Part shown: positions 1 to 6,882 of the stretch, piece by piece | How the letters are laid out: every line of letters starts with the position of its first letter | Position numbering within the stretch: the stretch's first letter is position 1 | DNA from: Nitrososphaeria archaeon | GTDB lineage: Archaea; Thermoproteota; Nitrososphaeria; Nitrososphaerales; Nitrososphaeraceae | DNA length: 13,467 bases | Direction: 5' to 3' | Assembly: GCA_021324715.1 (NCBI GenBank) | Contig: JAJPIN010000147.1 | Coordinates: 1-13,467, forward strand | The notes under the pieces: generated by a model | Databases searched by the model: none | What the model was told of the DNA's origin: nothing | The model's input: only the letters and a program-made list of their open reading frames with translations | Made by a program: the position numbers and the translations under genes

Positions 1-10
1 AGTGCAATCA

Positions 11-18
11 TAATATAA
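11..18 (+). promoter_or_regulatory. TATA box of the PH-like gene, leaderless spacing
   Basis: The sequence taatataa is centred about 26 nt before the ATG at 40. In archaea transcription starts about 25 nt after the TATA centre, so the mRNA probably begins at or next to the start codon. No Shine-Dalgarno sequence lies between. Confidence 0.5.
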
Positions 19-39
19 CCAAAGTCTGGAAATAAAAAT

Positions 40-372
40 ATGACACCGCAAATAGACCCAAACCCAGGAGAAAAATTAGTTCTGGAAGAAGATTGCTCTG
101 AAGTAAAGCTTGGAAGCGGAATTTTAAGTTTAACTAATCAAAGGATCATTTTTGAAAAAACAGAAGGAAACCTCACTACTTTAAACAAAAAGATGGGGAA
201 TGTTCTATTGAATACAACGTTAGATAAAGTAGATAGAGTGAATTCTGAAGGCTTTATACTTACTAAGGTAGTAATTGAAATAAGTGATTCAAAATATAAA
301 TTCAGTGTATTTAGTAGCAAAAATTGGGCAAAAGAAATAGAAGCCCAGAAGAGATTATTCAAGAACCAGTAA
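40..372 (+). CDS. Small PH/GRAM-like domain protein, function unknown
   Basis: A 110-residue cytosolic protein with no signal peptide or membrane segment. Residues 25-40 contain the pattern G-x-L-x-L-T-N-Q-R-I-I-F, which resembles the second and third strands of bacterial PH and GRAM-like domains (typically LTNxRLIF). The rest alternates short hydrophobic strands and ends in an amphipathic helix (about residues 93-108, beginning NWAKEIEAQ), as expected for a single PH-like barrel with its closing helix. Nothing is fused to it. The ATG start is supported by a TATA box about 26 nt upstream and no leader. It stands alone, convergent to the next gene. The fold is inferred from pattern only; ligand and role are unknown. 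Confidence 0.7.
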   Translation: MTPQIDPNPGEKLVLEEDCSEVKLGSGILSLTNQRIIFEKTEGNLTTLNKKMGNVLLNTTLDKVDRVNSEGFILTKVVIEISDSKYKFSVFSSKNWAKEIEAQKRLFKNQ

Positions 373-502
373 GAGATATCTCAATGTGCAAGGATATAGC
401 CCAAGTAATTTACTACTATGGTTTCTACTAAAATGCCCTTTTGAAATATTACAACTAGATCTCAGCATGATTACTGATGGCTAGAAAACTTTGCTGAGTC
501 TT

Positions 503-537
503 ACCAAATTCAATCAATACTTTGGCTTGAATTTGGT
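503..537. repeat. Inverted repeat with 11-bp perfect stem between convergent genes
   Basis: ACCAAATTCAA (503-513) and TTGAATTTGGT (527-537) are perfect reverse complements separated by 13 nt. On the + strand the stem is followed by TTTCATTTT, and on the - strand the gene of 594-1214 reads into it, so it may serve as a two-way transcription terminator or RNA 3'-end structure. Archaeal termination depends mainly on T-tracts and FttA, so the hairpin role is inference. Confidence 0.5.
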
Positions 538-593
538 TTCATTTTCAGCTAGTATTTGATTTGAAATCCGGGATTTGATGATAATAGATTTGT

Positions 594-1214
594 TTACTTT
601 TGGCTCATATTCATATGCATATCCATAGTCTTGTTACCCATACTCATATGAGACATCATCTTCATGACATCAGCTCTGGCTGGGATGATACCATATATTG
701 GTGTATCACCAAAGTGCTTGTTAGTTTTGGTTGCGTCTAGGGACAATGTAATAACGTGATTGTTCATAACTTTTATTTCAATTGGAACTTCTTTAACGGG
801 TCCTTCCTTTAACGTTATAGTGACCGTTCCCTTATACGAAGTTGTGTTGCCTTGACTACTAATATCACTTAGTGAAAAATTAGATATTGTGTGTTTATGC
901 ATTGCGGATCCATCTAACATCGACATGTAAAACCACGAATCAAACTTTGCGGGATTTGTCTGATTAAAACTATCTTTTGTTTTATTTATAATATTTGTGA
1001 ACCAATGCCCAGATAGAACCCATCCAGGTTTCCCTTGATTGTTATTTTGAATGCTTGAAATAGCCCCAAAGACCAAACCCTTCTGATCCTGCCAATTGTT
1101 TGGTATTGCTTCGACGATATTCAAAGACACTGTCGCTACAACTATGCTTCCTGTTACAACTAACATGGTAGTAAACAGAAAGACAAATTTTCGAGAAGAA
1201 TGTTTATTCAACAT
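594..1214 (-). CDS. Membrane-anchored extracellular protein with Met/His-rich C-terminus
   Basis: A 206-residue exported protein. Residues 1-9 are basic (RK), residues 10-36 form a hydrophobic segment that is either an uncleaved anchor or a signal peptide with a possible cleavage site after VEA. The exterior part has six N-x-S/T sequons (NKT, NQT, NFS, NTT, NKT, NMS), fitting a glycosylated surface protein. The last 25 residues are dense in Met and His (MKMMSHMSM, MDMHMNM), a composition seen in copper-handling segments of exported proteins. The middle is beta-rich and not assigned to a named family. Start ATG is supported by an AT-rich TATA box (1235-1247, minus strand) about 27 nt upstream. 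Copper binding is inferred from composition, in a lineage whose ammonia oxidation relies on copper enzymes. Confidence 0.75.
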   Translation of the reverse strand: MLNKHSSRKFVFLFTTMLVVTGSIVVATVSLNIVEAIPNNWQDQKGLVFGAISSIQNNNQGKPGWVLSGHWFTNIINKTKDSFNQTNPAKFDSWFYMSMLDGSAMHKHTISNFSLSDISSQGNTTSYKGTVTITLKEGPVKEVPIEIKVMNNHVITLSLDATKTNKHFGDTPIYGIIPARADVMKMMSHMSMGNKTMDMHMNMSQK

Positions 1215-1234
1215 ATGGTAAACGTAAACTCAAC

Positions 1235-1247
1235 AAATTATTAAAAG
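1235..1247 (-). promoter_or_regulatory. TATA box of the Met/His-tailed surface protein
   Basis: Read on the minus strand this is CTTTTAATAATTT, centred about 27 nt upstream of the ATG at 1214, giving a nearly leaderless transcript. Confidence 0.45.
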
Positions 1248-1373
1248 CTAACTGATAATGGTTCTGTTAACTGGATAGGCTATTATAATAGGGCTAATAT
1301 ATCCTGGAATAAAATCGTGTCAACCCGATAATATTAGGTAACCGTGGTTTCAACCGAAATTTTTATATCAAGA

Positions 1374-2393
1374 TTAGGCTCTCCACGGAACGTCCACGCT
1401 ATCGACTCGCCATGATTGTTTGACGTACGAATTCGCTATATCTACAAAATTTTTTGTAATCAGATAAGACAGTATACCAGTCCAAGCTATTTGTACTCCA
1501 TTGTCTCCTGCATATGAAATTGGACATGAATTGAATTTTACCTTGTGTCTTAGGCAGGCCAATTCTAGCATACGCGAAAGAACTTTGTTTGCAGATACGC
1601 CACCAACTACTAATAGTTCCCTCTTTTCAGTAGCAGAGAGAGCTCTCTCGACGGCCTCTGTTATCATTGCAAACCCAGTCTCTTGGATTGAATAACACAT
1701 GTCTTCATTAGAGTATTTAGTAGTTGAAGATAATCTCTTAGCAGCAGATAGTATTCCTGAAAAAGTAACATCATTTCCTTTTATTGTATATGGTAGCGAG
1801 ATATAATTTTTAGATGATTTATTTGCTAGCCTTTCTATCTCTGAACCACACGGCGAAGCTAATCCTAAATGTCTGCCAAATTGATCGAGAAGTTGTCCTA
1901 GCGTGATATCTAAAGTTTCTCCTATAACACGCCATCTTTTGTTATTAAATACTAGTATCATAGTATGGCCCCCTGAAACTAATAGGACTAAAGAATCACT
2001 ACATCCAGTTAGACTCATTCCAAGTTCGATATGTCCTAATGCGTGATTTATGGGGATTAGTTTTTTGTCGTAGAATGAGGAAATAGATCGGGCGATTACA
2101 GCGCCAATCCTTAGACAGGGTCCAAGCCCTGGGCCAGCAGAGTAGGCTACAATATCTAGATCATTATATTCAATTTTAGATAATTCTAAAGACTCTTTCA
2201 GGACGTCTATTGCTACCGAAGCATGATGACGAGCAGCTTCTCTGGGATGGATCCCTGACCCTGCAGGAGCTTTGAAAGTATCTCTAACGTCAGAAAGTAT
2301 ATTTGGGTATTTCTCATAATTAGAGTGTTTTATTACAGAACAAGCAAAAGTGTGGGCCGTACTTTCTATTCCAAGACATAACATCATTCTCAC
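1374..2393 (-). CDS. kae1: Kae1, tRNA N6-adenosine threonylcarbamoyltransferase (KEOPS subunit)
   Basis: The catalytic subunit of the KEOPS complex: it transfers the threonylcarbamoyl group from threonylcarbamoyl-AMP to A37 of tRNAs that read ANN codons, in the cytosol. The 339 residues have the ASKHA fold signature of the Kae1/TsaD family: CLGIESTAHTF at 5-15, metal ligands His117 and His121 in NHALGHIELG, SGGH at 140-143, GETLDIT near 158-164, KGNDVTFSG near 205-213, GGVSANK at 264-270 and the metal-binding Asp297 in AGDNG. Length is typical of stand-alone archaeal Kae1; no Bud32 kinase domain is fused and none follows. It overlaps the upstream ychF gene by 4 nt (GTGA), so the two are translationally coupled. 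The GTG at 2393 gives this overlap; ATG at 2387 or 2384 is also possible, since GGAAG lies just upstream of them. Confidence 0.95.
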   Translation of the reverse strand: MRMMLCLGIESTAHTFACSVIKHSNYEKYPNILSDVRDTFKAPAGSGIHPREAARHHASVAIDVLKESLELSKIEYNDLDIVAYSAGPGLGPCLRIGAVIARSISSFYDKKLIPINHALGHIELGMSLTGCSDSLVLLVSGGHTMILVFNNKRWRVIGETLDITLGQLLDQFGRHLGLASPCGSEIERLANKSSKNYISLPYTIKGNDVTFSGILSAAKRLSSTTKYSNEDMCYSIQETGFAMITEAVERALSATEKRELLVVGGVSANKVLSRMLELACLRHKVKFNSCPISYAGDNGVQIAWTGILSYLITKNFVDIANSYVKQSWRVDSVDVPWRA

Positions 2394-3589
2394 TTCCTGC
2401 TTGTTGCAGAGACAATCTTAATTACATCGTTATCCTTCAACCTATGATCAGCACCCAATCTTCTTTTTGTTCTAACATCAATTGCAAAAAGAAACCCTTT
2501 TCCCAATTCATCATGTATTACGTGTGCCAAGTCCTTTGCGGTTGAATCTTCATTTAGTAAATAAGCTTCTGGAAGAATGTTGCCTTTTTTATCACTTAAC
2601 TTTGTTTCGTCTTCAACAGGATATACTACTATCTTCTTTAGCAAGTCAAAACAAGCAACATTTAATGTATTTTGAACGCCTGTTGAACCATGTTTTTTAA
2701 TGAAATCTGAGACAATTTCAAGTGCATGCTTCTGTTTTTCACTTAATTGCACGTTTTCTTTAATTTCAAATGAATTGTCGCCTGGAAGATAATGTATGAA
2801 CCCATTTTTTACGGCCTTTCGTAGTAACACTTCCAGTTCCGATGCACAGGGTATCACATGGCTAAATTTTTCCATGATTTTATCCAGATAATTTTGGGAA
2901 GTAAAAACGTCTGCCTTGTTAGCTGCAATAACTACAGGTTTTACAATTTTTCTTATATTTTGACAAAAGTCAAATAGTTCTTGTTCTGTCCAAGATCTAA
3001 TTTTCTTATTCACTAGATTCAATTTGTTCAGTACCTTTTCAATGACAGGATCTGTAACTCCCAATCCCGATAACCTTTTTTTCAATATTTGATTTGTATT
3101 TAGACCTGATGAATCAAGACCTCTAATGTCGTCCCAGTCTCTTTTAATAATAGAAACAAGCCATAAATCAAATTCTTCCTCAACAAATCTCAAGTCTTGA
3201 AGTGGGTCGCCCGCACCAGGTGCTAATGGCTTTCCTTCAGAATCAGTTGATCCTGAGATATCAATGACGTGTATAAGAGCATCAGCTTGTCTCGCATCAT
3301 CTAGGAATTTGTTTCCCAGTCCTTTTCCCTGGTGGGCTCCAGGGACCAGACCAGCTACATCAATTATTTGGACGGGTATGAATCTTATTCCGTCGACGCA
3401 AATAGAATGAACCGGATTATCCATAACCCCAAACTCTTTACATACACATTTTGTTCTTACGTGACAAATTCCAATGTTGGGATTTAGAGTTGTGAATGGA
3501 TAATTTGCAATGTTTACGATGTTATCCGTTGATGCGGTAAAAAAGGTAGACTTGCCCACGTTTGCCTTACCAATTAACCCTAGGAGCAC
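2390..3589 (-). CDS. ychF: YchF/OLA1-family translation-associated GTPase with TGS domain
   Basis: A 399-residue ribosome-associated P-loop NTPase of the Obg-like family. Visible motifs are the P-loop GKANVGKST (7-15), switch I threonines near 33-34, DVAGLVPGAHQGKG (77-90) with Leu81 in the place of the usual catalytic Gln (the HAS-GTPase feature), and the specificity motif NKAD (224-227). NKAD is the canonical GTP form, unlike the NxxE of bacterial YchF and human OLA1 that prefer ATP. A helical insertion (about 130-215) and a C-terminal TGS domain (about 315-396, including AHVIHDELGKGFLFAIDVR) complete the family architecture. The start is GTG; the TATA box at 3613-3621 makes the message leaderless. 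It is the first gene of an operon with kae1. Confidence 0.93.
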   Translation of the reverse strand: MLLGLIGKANVGKSTFFTASTDNIVNIANYPFTTLNPNIGICHVRTKCVCKEFGVMDNPVHSICVDGIRFIPVQIIDVAGLVPGAHQGKGLGNKFLDDARQADALIHVIDISGSTDSEGKPLAPGAGDPLQDLRFVEEEFDLWLVSIIKRDWDDIRGLDSSGLNTNQILKKRLSGLGVTDPVIEKVLNKLNLVNKKIRSWTEQELFDFCQNIRKIVKPVVIAANKADVFTSQNYLDKIMEKFSHVIPCASELEVLLRKAVKNGFIHYLPGDNSFEIKENVQLSEKQKHALEIVSDFIKKHGSTGVQNTLNVACFDLLKKIVVYPVEDETKLSDKKGNILPEAYLLNEDSTAKDLAHVIHDELGKGFLFAIDVRTKRRLGADHRLKDNDVIKIVSATSRK

Positions 3590-3612
3590 TTAGTAGGTTT
3601 ATTATAATTCAT

Positions 3613-3621
3613 AATTTAAAT
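3613..3621 (-). promoter_or_regulatory. TATA box of the ychF-kae1 operon
   Basis: On the minus strand the sequence is ATTTAAATT, centred about 28 nt before the GTG start at 3589. No Shine-Dalgarno sequence intervenes, so a leaderless mRNA starting at GTG is likely. Confidence 0.5.
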
Positions 3622-3790
3622 TGTGTTTTCAAATAATAATTTTTCCCACAAAGTCAACGAAAACAAAAATAAAGAAACGATTATGACTCAATTGATATAT
3701 AGCACTGGTTTGAATCTCACCGTTCAAAGATTGATCATGCATAATCTGATAAAGCTTGTCTTCTCATTATTAGACCAATATTCTGAAACA

Positions 3791-3835
3791 CCAAAAAAAT
3801 ATTTTTCTCAAACATGAGCTCACTAACCTGAGAAA
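3791..3835 (-). terminator. Hairpin plus T-tract after the minus-strand small-gene pair
   Basis: Read on the minus strand, TTTCTCA (3835-3829) and TGAGAAA (3810-3804) form a 7-bp stem with an 18-nt loop, followed directly by an AT stretch with seven consecutive T. It lies about 120 nt past the stop codon of the gene ending at 3957. A T-tract alone can terminate archaeal RNA polymerase; the contribution of the hairpin is uncertain. Confidence 0.35.
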
Positions 3836-3956
3836 TCAATCACAAGTGACCAACTTGTCATATTTTTGCAATCCTAATCTTACTTTACGGCTCTATAGTC
3901 GACAAACTTTTTCCGAACTTGAAGAAAGATAAAATTTCATCGCCATCGCCATATTC

Positions 3957-4193
3957 TCATGGTAACAAATCCAAGGTCATCTTTAATTCTGCTATTTCTT
4001 TTATTATTGCACTCTTGTCCATTTCATCAGCAGCATACTTCAATAGCCTTTCACATGCATGCAGCTGCCCTAACATTATATCTTTCCTGTCAAGACATAA
4101 GATGTGGTAGGAATCAACAAATGAATAAACTATCGTTATACCTTTTTCTCTACACCCACAAGCTTTTGCTTCGATATACAGCGACGATTCCAT
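3957..4193 (-). CDS. Small helical protein of unknown function (78 aa)
   Basis: A 78-residue cytosolic protein that begins MESSLYIEAK, has an apparent C-x-C motif (ACGCREKG, near 13-15) and a histidine/cysteine-containing core (SYHILCLDRKD), then a long charged helical C-terminal half (GQLHACERLLKY, IIKEIAELKM). I recognise the pattern as typical of small Nitrososphaeria proteins but know no function. The frame stays open further upstream to 4343, but that part overlaps the zinc-ribbon gene by 128 nt and looks like out-of-frame shadow. The ATG at 4193 leaves a 22-nt gap. A TTG at 4208 (83 aa) is a good alternative because TTAGGAG, inside the end of the upstream gene, lies 11 nt before it. It is likely co-transcribed with the upstream gene. 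Confidence 0.6.
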   Translation of the reverse strand: MESSLYIEAKACGCREKGITIVYSFVDSYHILCLDRKDIMLGQLHACERLLKYAADEMDKSAIIKEIAELKMTLDLLP

Positions 4194-4215
4194 ATATGCT
4201 ATATTCAATATGCAA

Positions 4216-4587
4216 TCAACTCCTAATTTTGTTAGAATTGAGTTCAATACCTCTGTTATCACTATGGTCGAAACTACACCATTCCTCAACACGTATAGGC
4301 ATACACTCGATTTTTCCTTTGTTACAAACAGGACATTTTGCATAGGTCATTTCACTCCCAAAATAAGATCCACACCACAAGCAAGAATCGCATATCAGAA
4401 AATTTTTACCCTTCGTAAGCTTTGCATAATGGTTGATGCTGGTTGGTTGATTTACTCCAACTGACGATGATATATTTAGCTTGTGATTAACCGATACACC
4501 TGTGTTGCTTTCCTCTATTGACAAAAGTAGGGCATCTGAAGACGTAATATGATTTTTTATATTACATTCGTCATAGCCTTCAGCCAT
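4216..4587 (-). CDS. Zinc-ribbon protein, function unknown (123 aa)
   Basis: The first 60 residues are polar with low complexity and no recognised domain. Residues 66-95 form a zinc ribbon: Cys66-x2-Cys69-x2-Cys72, then Cys85-x2-Cys88, with KGKIECMPI after the second knuckle, an arrangement common to small archaeal zinc ribbons. Further cysteines are at 8, 95 and 104. The protein is short and carries no catalytic domain, so a binding or adaptor role is more likely than an enzyme. The ATG start has a TATA-like element TTATATA (minus strand, 4627-4621), leaving a leader of about 10 nt. The gene is divergent from the ribbon-helix-helix gene and overlaps the ribosome-binding site of the next small gene, so the two probably form one unit. 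Confidence 0.75.
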   Translation of the reverse strand: MAEGYDECNIKNHITSSDALLLSIEESNTGVSVNHKLNISSSVGVNQPTSINHYAKLTKGKNFLICDSCLWCGSYFGSEMTYAKCPVCNKGKIECMPIRVEEWCSFDHSDNRGIELNSNKIRS

Positions 4588-4620
4588 AACTATGGACAGT
4601 GAGATAATACAAAGTTATTG

Positions 4621-4627
4621 TATATAA
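4621..4627 (-). promoter_or_regulatory. TATA box of the zinc-ribbon gene
   Basis: TTATATA on the minus strand, 34-40 nt before the ATG at 4587. Transcription would start near 4597. Confidence 0.4.
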
Positions 4628-4661
4628 CATAGCTGAATTAAAAAGTAAAATTTGAAGCAAA

Positions 4662-4671
4662 TTTATTTATA
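4662..4671 (+). promoter_or_regulatory. TATA box of the ribbon-helix-helix gene
   Basis: The sequence tttatttata is centred at about 4667, predicting a transcription start near 4693 and a 5' leader of about 40 nt. The leader contains GAGG (4723-4726), well placed 8 nt before the ATG at 4735. Confidence 0.5.
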
Positions 4672-4673
4672 TG

Positions 4674-4699
4674 ATTCATTTGCAATTAATTGCATGAAT
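4674..4699. promoter_or_regulatory. Nested palindrome at the predicted transcription start: likely operator
   Basis: TGCAATTAATTGCA (4681-4694) is a perfect 14-bp palindrome, flanked by an outer inverted pair ATTCAT (4674-4679) and ATGAAT (4694-4699). It sits directly downstream of the TATA box, covering the predicted start of transcription of the ribbon-helix-helix gene. Ribbon-helix-helix dimers bind short palindromes of this sort, so autorepression, perhaps also control of the divergent zinc-ribbon unit, is a reasonable inference. Confidence 0.55.
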
Positions 4700-4734
4700 G
4701 TGATTCTTATTTGTGACTCGAAAGAGGCGGATTT

Positions 4735-5265
4735 ATGAATAAACGAAAACGCCAGACAGAATCCCTTACCTTAAGATTGGACAAAGGACTATTAGATAAG
4801 CTACGTAAGGAATCAGAACAAAAGATGGTATCAATAAATAGCCTAACAAATCAAATTATTAGTTCATACATCAAATTGTACTCTCCTGCGCAAAGGGCCG
4901 GAATTACATTTATTCCAAAAAGCATATTAATTCCAATTATAGACAGTCTTGCTGAATATCAGATTGCAAATATTGCAGAGGTGTTCAGGAAAAATGGCTA
5001 TGAAGAAACCTTGTTGATGATGAGCAAGGATTATTCCTTGTCAGTAATCCTTGACCTCTTTGACTCATGGCTAAATGTGTCAAACATGCAGTTCGATCGT
5101 GTATCTGGCGAAAATTCTTTGACATATATAATAAATCATGGAATAGGGAAAAAATGGTCTCTTTTCGTGGAGAAGGTGTTTTGGTATATAGTTAAAGATT
5201 TGGGCATAACCGGAGCTACATTCGACGTAAGAGATGGTAGCGTAAGCTTCAAGATAAATTTGTGA
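4735..5265 (+). CDS. Ribbon-helix-helix transcriptional regulator with C-terminal sensor-like domain
   Basis: A 176-residue protein. Residues 1-8 are strongly basic; 9-47 match the Arc/MetJ/CopG ribbon-helix-helix fold: a DNA-contacting strand (SLTLRLD), helix A (KGLLDKLRKESEQK), the turn MVSINS, and helix B (LTNQIISSYI). The remaining 125 residues form a separate alpha/beta domain, including SYSLS-like helices, the GIGKKWSLFVEKVFWYIVKDL segment (split here over a helix) and a terminal strand pair (ATFDVRDGSVSFKI). I do not know its ligand. Two-domain proteins of this layout are frequent in Nitrososphaeria. The ATG is supported by GAGG 8 nt upstream. A perfect palindrome at its promoter suggests autoregulation. 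Confidence 0.82.
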   Translation: MNKRKRQTESLTLRLDKGLLDKLRKESEQKMVSINSLTNQIISSYIKLYSPAQRAGITFIPKSILIPIIDSLAEYQIANIAEVFRKNGYEETLLMMSKDYSLSVILDLFDSWLNVSNMQFDRVSGENSLTYIINHGIGKKWSLFVEKVFWYIVKDLGITGATFDVRDGSVSFKINL

Positions 5266-5460
5266 CAGTAGACTACTAAGTCGTGTTTTCACATTCCAAC
5301 TTAACTTATGAATGTAATAGAATAATCTAATTAATGCAAATCATTACATCATTAAGGGCCCCTTTCATAGCGCATCTAAAATGTTTCAAAGTCTTAATTC
5401 TTAAAATTAATTTTTTGAGTTGAGTTACGGCTCGCTCAAAAAAAATATTTGCTTAAACAC

Positions 5461-5470
5461 AAAATTTAAT
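5461..5470 (+). promoter_or_regulatory. Possible TATA box of the PurF-like gene
   Basis: The sequence aaaatttaat is centred about 31 nt before the TTG start at 5497. There is no Shine-Dalgarno sequence in between, consistent with a leaderless or near-leaderless transcript. The AT-rich context makes the exact box uncertain. Confidence 0.35.
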
Positions 5471-5496
5471 TTCTGTAGACACAGTAATATTGACAC

Positions 5497-6882
5497 TTGG
5501 CTGGCATTTTTGCAATTACAAGTCATTCAACAGACAGACAAGCGCTAATCTCGTATTTCATTAACTCATTACAGATGCTTCAACATAGAGGGAAGGCGTA
5601 TTGGAAAATAATTATGGATGATTTGGTTTCTAGTGGTATTGGACCATTCCCTGCTGATAGATCAATTATAAAAAGCGTAGATAATAATAGTAACCATCGA
5701 TACATGACGGGACTAGGTTATCTATCAAAAAGAACCCCGAGGTTTAAAAGTATGAATAAAATTAATGTGATTCTTGATGGATTTTTTGTAGACATTGAAA
5801 AATTACATCTGCATCCCCTTGTAGGGAATGCATCAAACGCTGACTCTCTCTACAAGATTTATTGCATTTTCAAAAAACTACTTGTAGATAAAGAAAATCC
5901 CGAGAAAGCTTGCGAGTTTCTGGATAGACATCTCAGGGGCAATCTTACTATGTTGTATGAGGGAAAAACCTATTCATATAGAGATTCTACTGGTTTTAAA
6001 CCTCTTGTGAGTGGCACTGATAAAAACAAGTCGATCAATATTATAGCTTCTGAAAATTCACTTCGCATTCCCTTTCCTGACATGAATTTTCAAGATATAA
6101 GACCAGGACAATTAATCAAAATGGATAATGAAATTGGTCAAGAAAAGATACTATCACTCCCTACTACTAGGACAATGATAGATCCTTTTGAATTCATACG
6201 AGAATCTCATGTTACTGCAACAGTCGATGGTAAAGGAATTTATGAGATTAGAAAAAGGATTGGTAAAGTACAAGCAGAATTTCTTTCGGCATACTCTGAC
6301 ATTGACATCGAGGCAGCCTATGCAGAGCCTGATTATCCTAGACCAATGACACTTGGTTTTAGTGCAGAGTATCGGAATCACCTTCCAAAATTTGACTTGG
6401 GTGAGGCTATAATCAACGATAGGTATGATGATTCTGATCGCATGATAGATTTTTCTGAAAATATTAGTAAGAATAAAATGATAACTTCCGGAAAATCTCT
6501 AAAGTACATTGTTAAACATAAGATTAGTCATAAAAAGATTGGACTAATTCAAGGAACAATTCAAACGGGAATCACTGCCAAAGAAAGTATTTATTATCTA
6601 AGGAAATCTGATGTCAAATCGATTTCTGTCATTGTCAGCTACGTCCCTACGGTAGATGGACGTCAAGTTGGACTTTATACGCATAACAGAGAATTGATTG
6701 CTCATAAATACATTGGACGAGTACCATCTCTTGAGGAATTAAATACCAAGATTTCCAAGGAATTAGGCGCGGATAAAGTATTTTACAATTCGCCTTCTAT
6801 ACTTTCCAAGGGTATTGGAATATCAGAATATAACCTATGGTTCCCTGAATGGGTTCGATTTTTAGAATATGACAAAAGATGA
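5497..6882 (+). CDS. PurF-like protein lacking both catalytic sites (likely pseudoenzyme)
   Basis: A 461-residue protein collinear with amidophosphoribosyltransferase (PurF): N-terminal Ntn-hydrolase glutaminase domain (about 1-225; HRG at 30-32, YRDSTGFKPLVSG at 161-173, ASEN at 184-187, IRPGQL at 201-206) and a type I phosphoribosyltransferase domain (about 231-461; VDGKGIYEIRKRIG at 243-256, IGLIQGTIQTGIT at 348-360, RELIAH at 398-403, SLEEL at 411-415). In true PurF the residue after Met is the nucleophile Cys; here it is Ala2 (codon GCT). The glutamine-binding HVRYST-like stretch reads YLSKRTP. The PRPP loop VDDSIVRGTT reads IQGTIQTGIT, losing both acidic residues, and the VPDSG motif reads EPDYP. 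Start is TTG; no earlier start restores a Cys. The frame is intact, so selection is likely acting on a non-catalytic role, possibly binding or regulation of purine synthesis. It overlaps the next gene by 4 nt. Confidence 0.85.
   Translation: MAGIFAITSHSTDRQALISYFINSLQMLQHRGKAYWKIIMDDLVSSGIGPFPADRSIIKSVDNNSNHRYMTGLGYLSKRTPRFKSMNKINVILDGFFVDIEKLHLHPLVGNASNADSLYKIYCIFKKLLVDKENPEKACEFLDRHLRGNLTMLYEGKTYSYRDSTGFKPLVSGTDKNKSINIIASENSLRIPFPDMNFQDIRPGQLIKMDNEIGQEKILSLPTTRTMIDPFEFIRESHVTATVDGKGIYEIRKRIGKVQAEFLSAYSDIDIEAAYAEPDYPRPMTLGFSAEYRNHLPKFDLGEAIINDRYDDSDRMIDFSENISKNKMITSGKSLKYIVKHKISHKKIGLIQGTIQTGITAKESIYYLRKSDVKSISVIVSYVPTVDGRQVGLYTHNRELIAHKYIGRVPSLEELNTKISKELGADKVFYNSPSILSKGIGISEYNLWFPEWVRFLEYDKR

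Larger units (their letters stand above)
3590..3956. other. 367-bp gap with ychF promoter and upstream terminator region
   Basis: No convincing gene is seen. The gap holds the ychF promoter at its left end, a hairpin plus T-tract that could end the minus-strand unit 4587-3957, and a second small perfect inverted repeat, ACAAGT (3842-3847) and ACTTGT (3853-3858). A 64-codon open frame at 3623-3817 (+) has no promoter, no ribosome-binding site and no recognisable content. Confidence 0.5.

Noticed and set aside
138..362. Minus-strand frame over the PH-like gene
   Set aside because: It is the antisense shadow of the gene at 40-372, which has the promoter and the domain pattern.
3700..3735. tRNA B-box-like sequence ggtttgaatctc
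   Set aside because: No acceptor stem, anticodon arm or D-arm can be drawn around it.
3623..3817. 64-aa plus-strand open frame
   Set aside because: Starts from a weak codon with no promoter or ribosome-binding site, overlaps the ychF promoter and terminator hairpin region, and has no family-like pattern.
4194..4343. Upstream extension of the 78-aa minus-strand gene
   Set aside because: It lies out of frame within the zinc-ribbon gene, and the hydrophobic residues are the expected shadow of that coding sequence; the downstream start explains the data better.
4216..4343. Possible frameshift joining the zinc-ribbon and 78-aa genes
   Set aside because: Both proteins look complete and a ribosome-binding sequence sits at the junction, so a tandem pair is simpler than a broken single gene.
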